From Isosphaeraceae bacterium (GTDB lineage: Bacteria; Planctomycetota; Planctomycetia; Isosphaerales; Isosphaeraceae), in assembly GCA_031291845.1 (NCBI GenBank), contig JARLIH010000399.1, positions 1-64,000 of the forward strand: a stretch of DNA of 64,000 nt. The letters are read 5' to 3'. The notes beneath the pieces are model-generated. The model searched no databases and was not told the origin of the DNA. It saw only the letters and a program-made list of their open reading frames with translations. Made by a program: the position numbers and the translations under genes. Positions 61,865-64,000 of the stretch are shown here, in pieces. Numbering within the stretch: position 1 is the stretch's first letter; every line of letters begins with the position of its first letter.

Positions 61865-63628
61865 TCAAGAGGGCGGCCTGATCCCGCTCGCCGGTAGGAC
61901 CTTACCGCCCAAGACCGTGCCCCAGACCTTGATCTCGCGGATGACCTCCGTTCGCACCTCGAACGGATCTTGCTCCAGCACGGCGAAATCGGCGAACTTC
62001 CCTGCCGCGATGCTACCGACCTTGTCTTCCACGCCCAGCGTGTAGGCCGCGTCGATCGTGACCATGCGCAGGGCCTGGGGCAGGCTGATCCGTTCCGCAG
62101 GGCCGCGTACGCGGCCCGACAGGCCGACGCGGTTCACCGCGATCCAGACCTCCGCGAGCGGGTCGGGAGGGGCGACCGGCGTGTCGCTGTGCAGCGCGGT
62201 GGGTACGCCTGCGTCCACCAGGGTCTTGAGGCGCGCGGCGGTGTAAGCACGGTCGGCCCCGATGTAGGGCGCGTTGAACTCGGAACGGTGGTAGAGATAA
62301 AAGGGATTTACGCTGACGACGCCCCCGAGCGCCTTGATCCGGCGCGCCTGTTCCGGAGTCGAGATGCCGTAGTGCTGCAACGTGAACCGATGGTCGGTTC
62401 GTGGATGTGCCTTCATCAGGCCGTCGAGCGCATCGATCGTGGCCTGATTACCGGCGTTGCCGTTGGTGTGGACGTGAATCTGGAAGCCTGCCCGCCACCA
62501 GGGGAGCCAGGTCTCCACCATCGTGTCCGGCGGCGTGATGAAGAGGCCCTTCCGGCCGTCGACGTAGCCGGGGTTTTCGATCATCATGCCGAGGCTCAAG
62601 AAGGCGTCGTCCGAGAAGAACTTGATCCCGCGGAAAACCAGCGTGTCGGAGCTGCGCCTGGCAAGGTCCTGGACGAACGCGATGGACCCATCCCCCTTCG
62701 TCTCCTTGATTGTGGTGCCGTCCGTCACCACAACGCAGCGCACGGGGCTATTGGGGCCGTTGAAGAACGTCTCGAACAGCCCCTTTTCGAGGTCGAGGTT
62801 GATGGCGCCGAATGCCATTTCGGACGTCGTGGTGATGCCGTGCTGGCGGCTGAGGTCCATGAGGAAGCGAATGTTCCGCAGCGCGACCTCCGGGGCCAGC
62901 AGCTCGGCGAGCGGCTCTTGCAGGATGCGTTGGGCGGCCGTCGTGCCGAGGAACCGCCCGTCCGGCGCGCCGTCCGGTCCGGCCATGACGCCGTTGCGCT
63001 TCGTGTCCTCGGGGGTCACCTTGTACTTCCGAAGGGCGGCCGAATTCGCATAGACGAAGTGCTCGGAGGCGTCCCAAACGAGAATGGGCTGGCTGGCGGA
63101 AACCTTGTCGAGAATGGTCTTGTCGAGGTGCCGTCCCCCCATGGCGATGACGTCGTATCCCCAGGCAAGCACCGTCGCGCTGGGCGTCTTGGCCTGCGCG
63201 ACGTACCCGCGCAGCCTGGCGAGGGCCTCGTCCGGCGTCTTCACGCCAGGGAAGGGGGGGCCATAAGGGCTGGGGGTCGGCAGGAACGTGAGCAGCGGGC
63301 GGGTGAGCGCTGTCCCGCCGATGATCGGGTGCCCGTGGGCCTCGATCAGGCCGGGGACCAGGACCTTGTCGGCGAACGTGCGGTCGATCGTATGGCGCCG
63401 GCCGTGGAGCCACGGGTTCAGGTCGTCCAGACTGCCGACGGACAGGACCTTGCCCCCTTGAACCGCGACGGCGGTGGCCGTGGGCCAGCCCGGGTCCATG
63501 GTGATGATCTTCTTGGCGACGAACACGGTGACCGGCGGTTCGTCCGCGAGTACCGCCGGCGCCAGCCGTGCGAAGACGGTGAAGGCTGCAAGGGGTGCGA
63601 CGATTGCGACGAAAGAAAGGTGTGCCAT
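61865..63628 (-). CDS. Exported amidohydrolase 3 (YtcJ-like) family metal-dependent hydrolase
   Basis: Predicted 587 residues with a signal peptide (MAHLSFVAIVAPLAAFTVFA, cleavage near VLADEPP). Amidohydrolase features: VLVPGLIEAHGHPIIGG (first HxH), a metal-bridging/Lys region in FRGIKFFSDDAF, FQIHVHTNGNAGNQ, HRFTLQHYGIS and HSDTPVAPP (late metal Asp), and KFADFAVLEQDPFEV at the end. The substrate is unknown. Upstream in-frame starts as far as 63718 have no Shine-Dalgarno; 63628 was preferred since it starts the signal peptide, although its own ribosome binding site is weak. It is convergent with the PlsC gene (8 bp gap). Confidence 0.9.
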   Translation of the reverse strand: MAHLSFVAIVAPLAAFTVFARLAPAVLADEPPVTVFVAKKIITMDPGWPTATAVAVQGGKVLSVGSLDDLNPWLHGRRHTIDRTFADKVLVPGLIEAHGHPIIGGTALTRPLLTFLPTPSPYGPPFPGVKTPDEALARLRGYVAQAKTPSATVLAWGYDVIAMGGRHLDKTILDKVSASQPILVWDASEHFVYANSAALRKYKVTPEDTKRNGVMAGPDGAPDGRFLGTTAAQRILQEPLAELLAPEVALRNIRFLMDLSRQHGITTTSEMAFGAINLDLEKGLFETFFNGPNSPVRCVVVTDGTTIKETKGDGSIAFVQDLARRSSDTLVFRGIKFFSDDAFLSLGMMIENPGYVDGRKGLFITPPDTMVETWLPWWRAGFQIHVHTNGNAGNQATIDALDGLMKAHPRTDHRFTLQHYGISTPEQARRIKALGGVVSVNPFYLYHRSEFNAPYIGADRAYTAARLKTLVDAGVPTALHSDTPVAPPDPLAEVWIAVNRVGLSGRVRGPAERISLPQALRMVTIDAAYTLGVEDKVGSIAAGKFADFAVLEQDPFEVRTEVIREIKVWGTVLGGKVLPASGIRPPS

Positions 63629-63882
63629 CGGGTCCTGCGAGTCCGTGTGAAAGGTCGCGCCCGCCTGCTGCACGAAGCAGGTGTCTCCAAATATTTCGGA
63701 TGAATCCATCATGACCAATCGCGCTGCGACGTAACAGCGGTTTTGCCTTCAAAGAAAAAGTGTGCGGCGCGAGAATTTTTCCTCAAGTCTGCGTCCCGAA
63801 CTGCTCTTGCCCTGAAAACGATTCGCGCTAAGATGTCGGCCCAATGGATCGAAAGGATTTCGGTCTTCGCACGGAGGCAGCC

Positions 63883-64000
63883 ATGGCAGCTCGTCGGCGA
63901 ACACGGATCTGGGTTGCAGGCGTTCTGGGCTTGGCGGTTGCAGGCGCAATCGCCGTGGGACTCGCGCAGCGGGGGCACCGCCCGCGGGTGGCCCGGCCTT
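63883..64000 (+). CDS. Start of an exported or anchored protein, cut by the window edge
   Basis: ATG 63883 has GGAGG about 6 bases upstream. The 39 codons seen encode MAARRRTRIWVAGVLGLAVA, then GAIAVGLAQRGHR, a basic N-region plus hydrophobic stretch typical of a signal peptide or anchor. The remainder is outside the window, so no function can be suggested. Confidence 0.65.
   Translation, partial: MAARRRTRIWVAGVLGLAVAGAIAVGLAQRGHRPRVARP

Overview
This GC-rich window looks like chromosome of a member of the Planctomycetota, most likely the Isosphaeraceae/Gemmataceae side of the phylum. The reasons are: three DUF1559-family genes (two of them with a prepilin-type N-terminus), an N-terminal LExLExRxLLS-type motif in one putative exported protein and a drifted one in a second, an ECF sigma factor next to a very large Ser/Thr kinase, a sulfatase, two Uma2-family genes, many GTG/TTG starts, and GC-rich palindromic repeats between genes. 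No phage, insertion sequence, CRISPR array or rRNA was seen. All family assignments were made by reading translations, without a database search.

Layout. 0.4-5.9 kb: an MJ0042-like zinc-ribbon/DUF1559 membrane protein paired with a rhomboid protease, an inverted repeat cluster, then an FAD amine oxidase. 6.5-11.3 kb: a DUF1559 - lipoprotein - sulfatase operon divergent from a GntR/LacI hybrid regulator. 11.5-15.7 kb: tRNA-Pro, pyrF, a TIM-barrel isomerase, and an acyltransferase gene preceded by a decayed duplicate of itself. 16.4-21.1 kb: LEPR-XLL-like protein, ECF sigma factor and TPR kinase, probably one signalling unit. 21.1-31.4 kb: Uma2 genes, a BshB1-like deacetylase, Rieske protein, GNAT, SDR, ilvB, an NtrC-like protein lacking the sigma-54 GAFTGA loop, and a Xer recombinase.

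31.6-35.0 kb: an initiator-type tRNA-Met with unusual identity bases, then three genes for a coiled-coil membrane protein, a TPR protein and a small exported protein. 35.3-39.1 kb: a tightly overlapping hisS-hisZ-hisG operon. 39.2-46.9 kb: a small gene behind a promoter with a palindromic spacer, ahcY, DUF1015, a second DUF1559/lipoprotein pair, trxA-trpF and a Ca2+/H+ exchanger. 47.0-56.5 kb: a catalase-like protein, a coiled-coil zinc-ribbon protein, dnaG-rpoD and an HtrA protease. 56.8-64 kb: asnB, then phosphoesterase - MFS - PlsC, where the PlsC protein carries a leftover fragment of an adenylation domain, an amidohydrolase, and a gene cut by the window edge.

Most of the content is housekeeping. 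The most interesting non-routine items are the LEPR/ECF/kinase cluster, the GAFTGA-less regulator, HisZ with an anticodon-like domain beside a long HisG, the MFS/PlsC-adenylation remnant, the atypical initiator tRNA, a candidate operator at 39.1 kb, and a multi-hairpin intergenic element at 44.3 kb.
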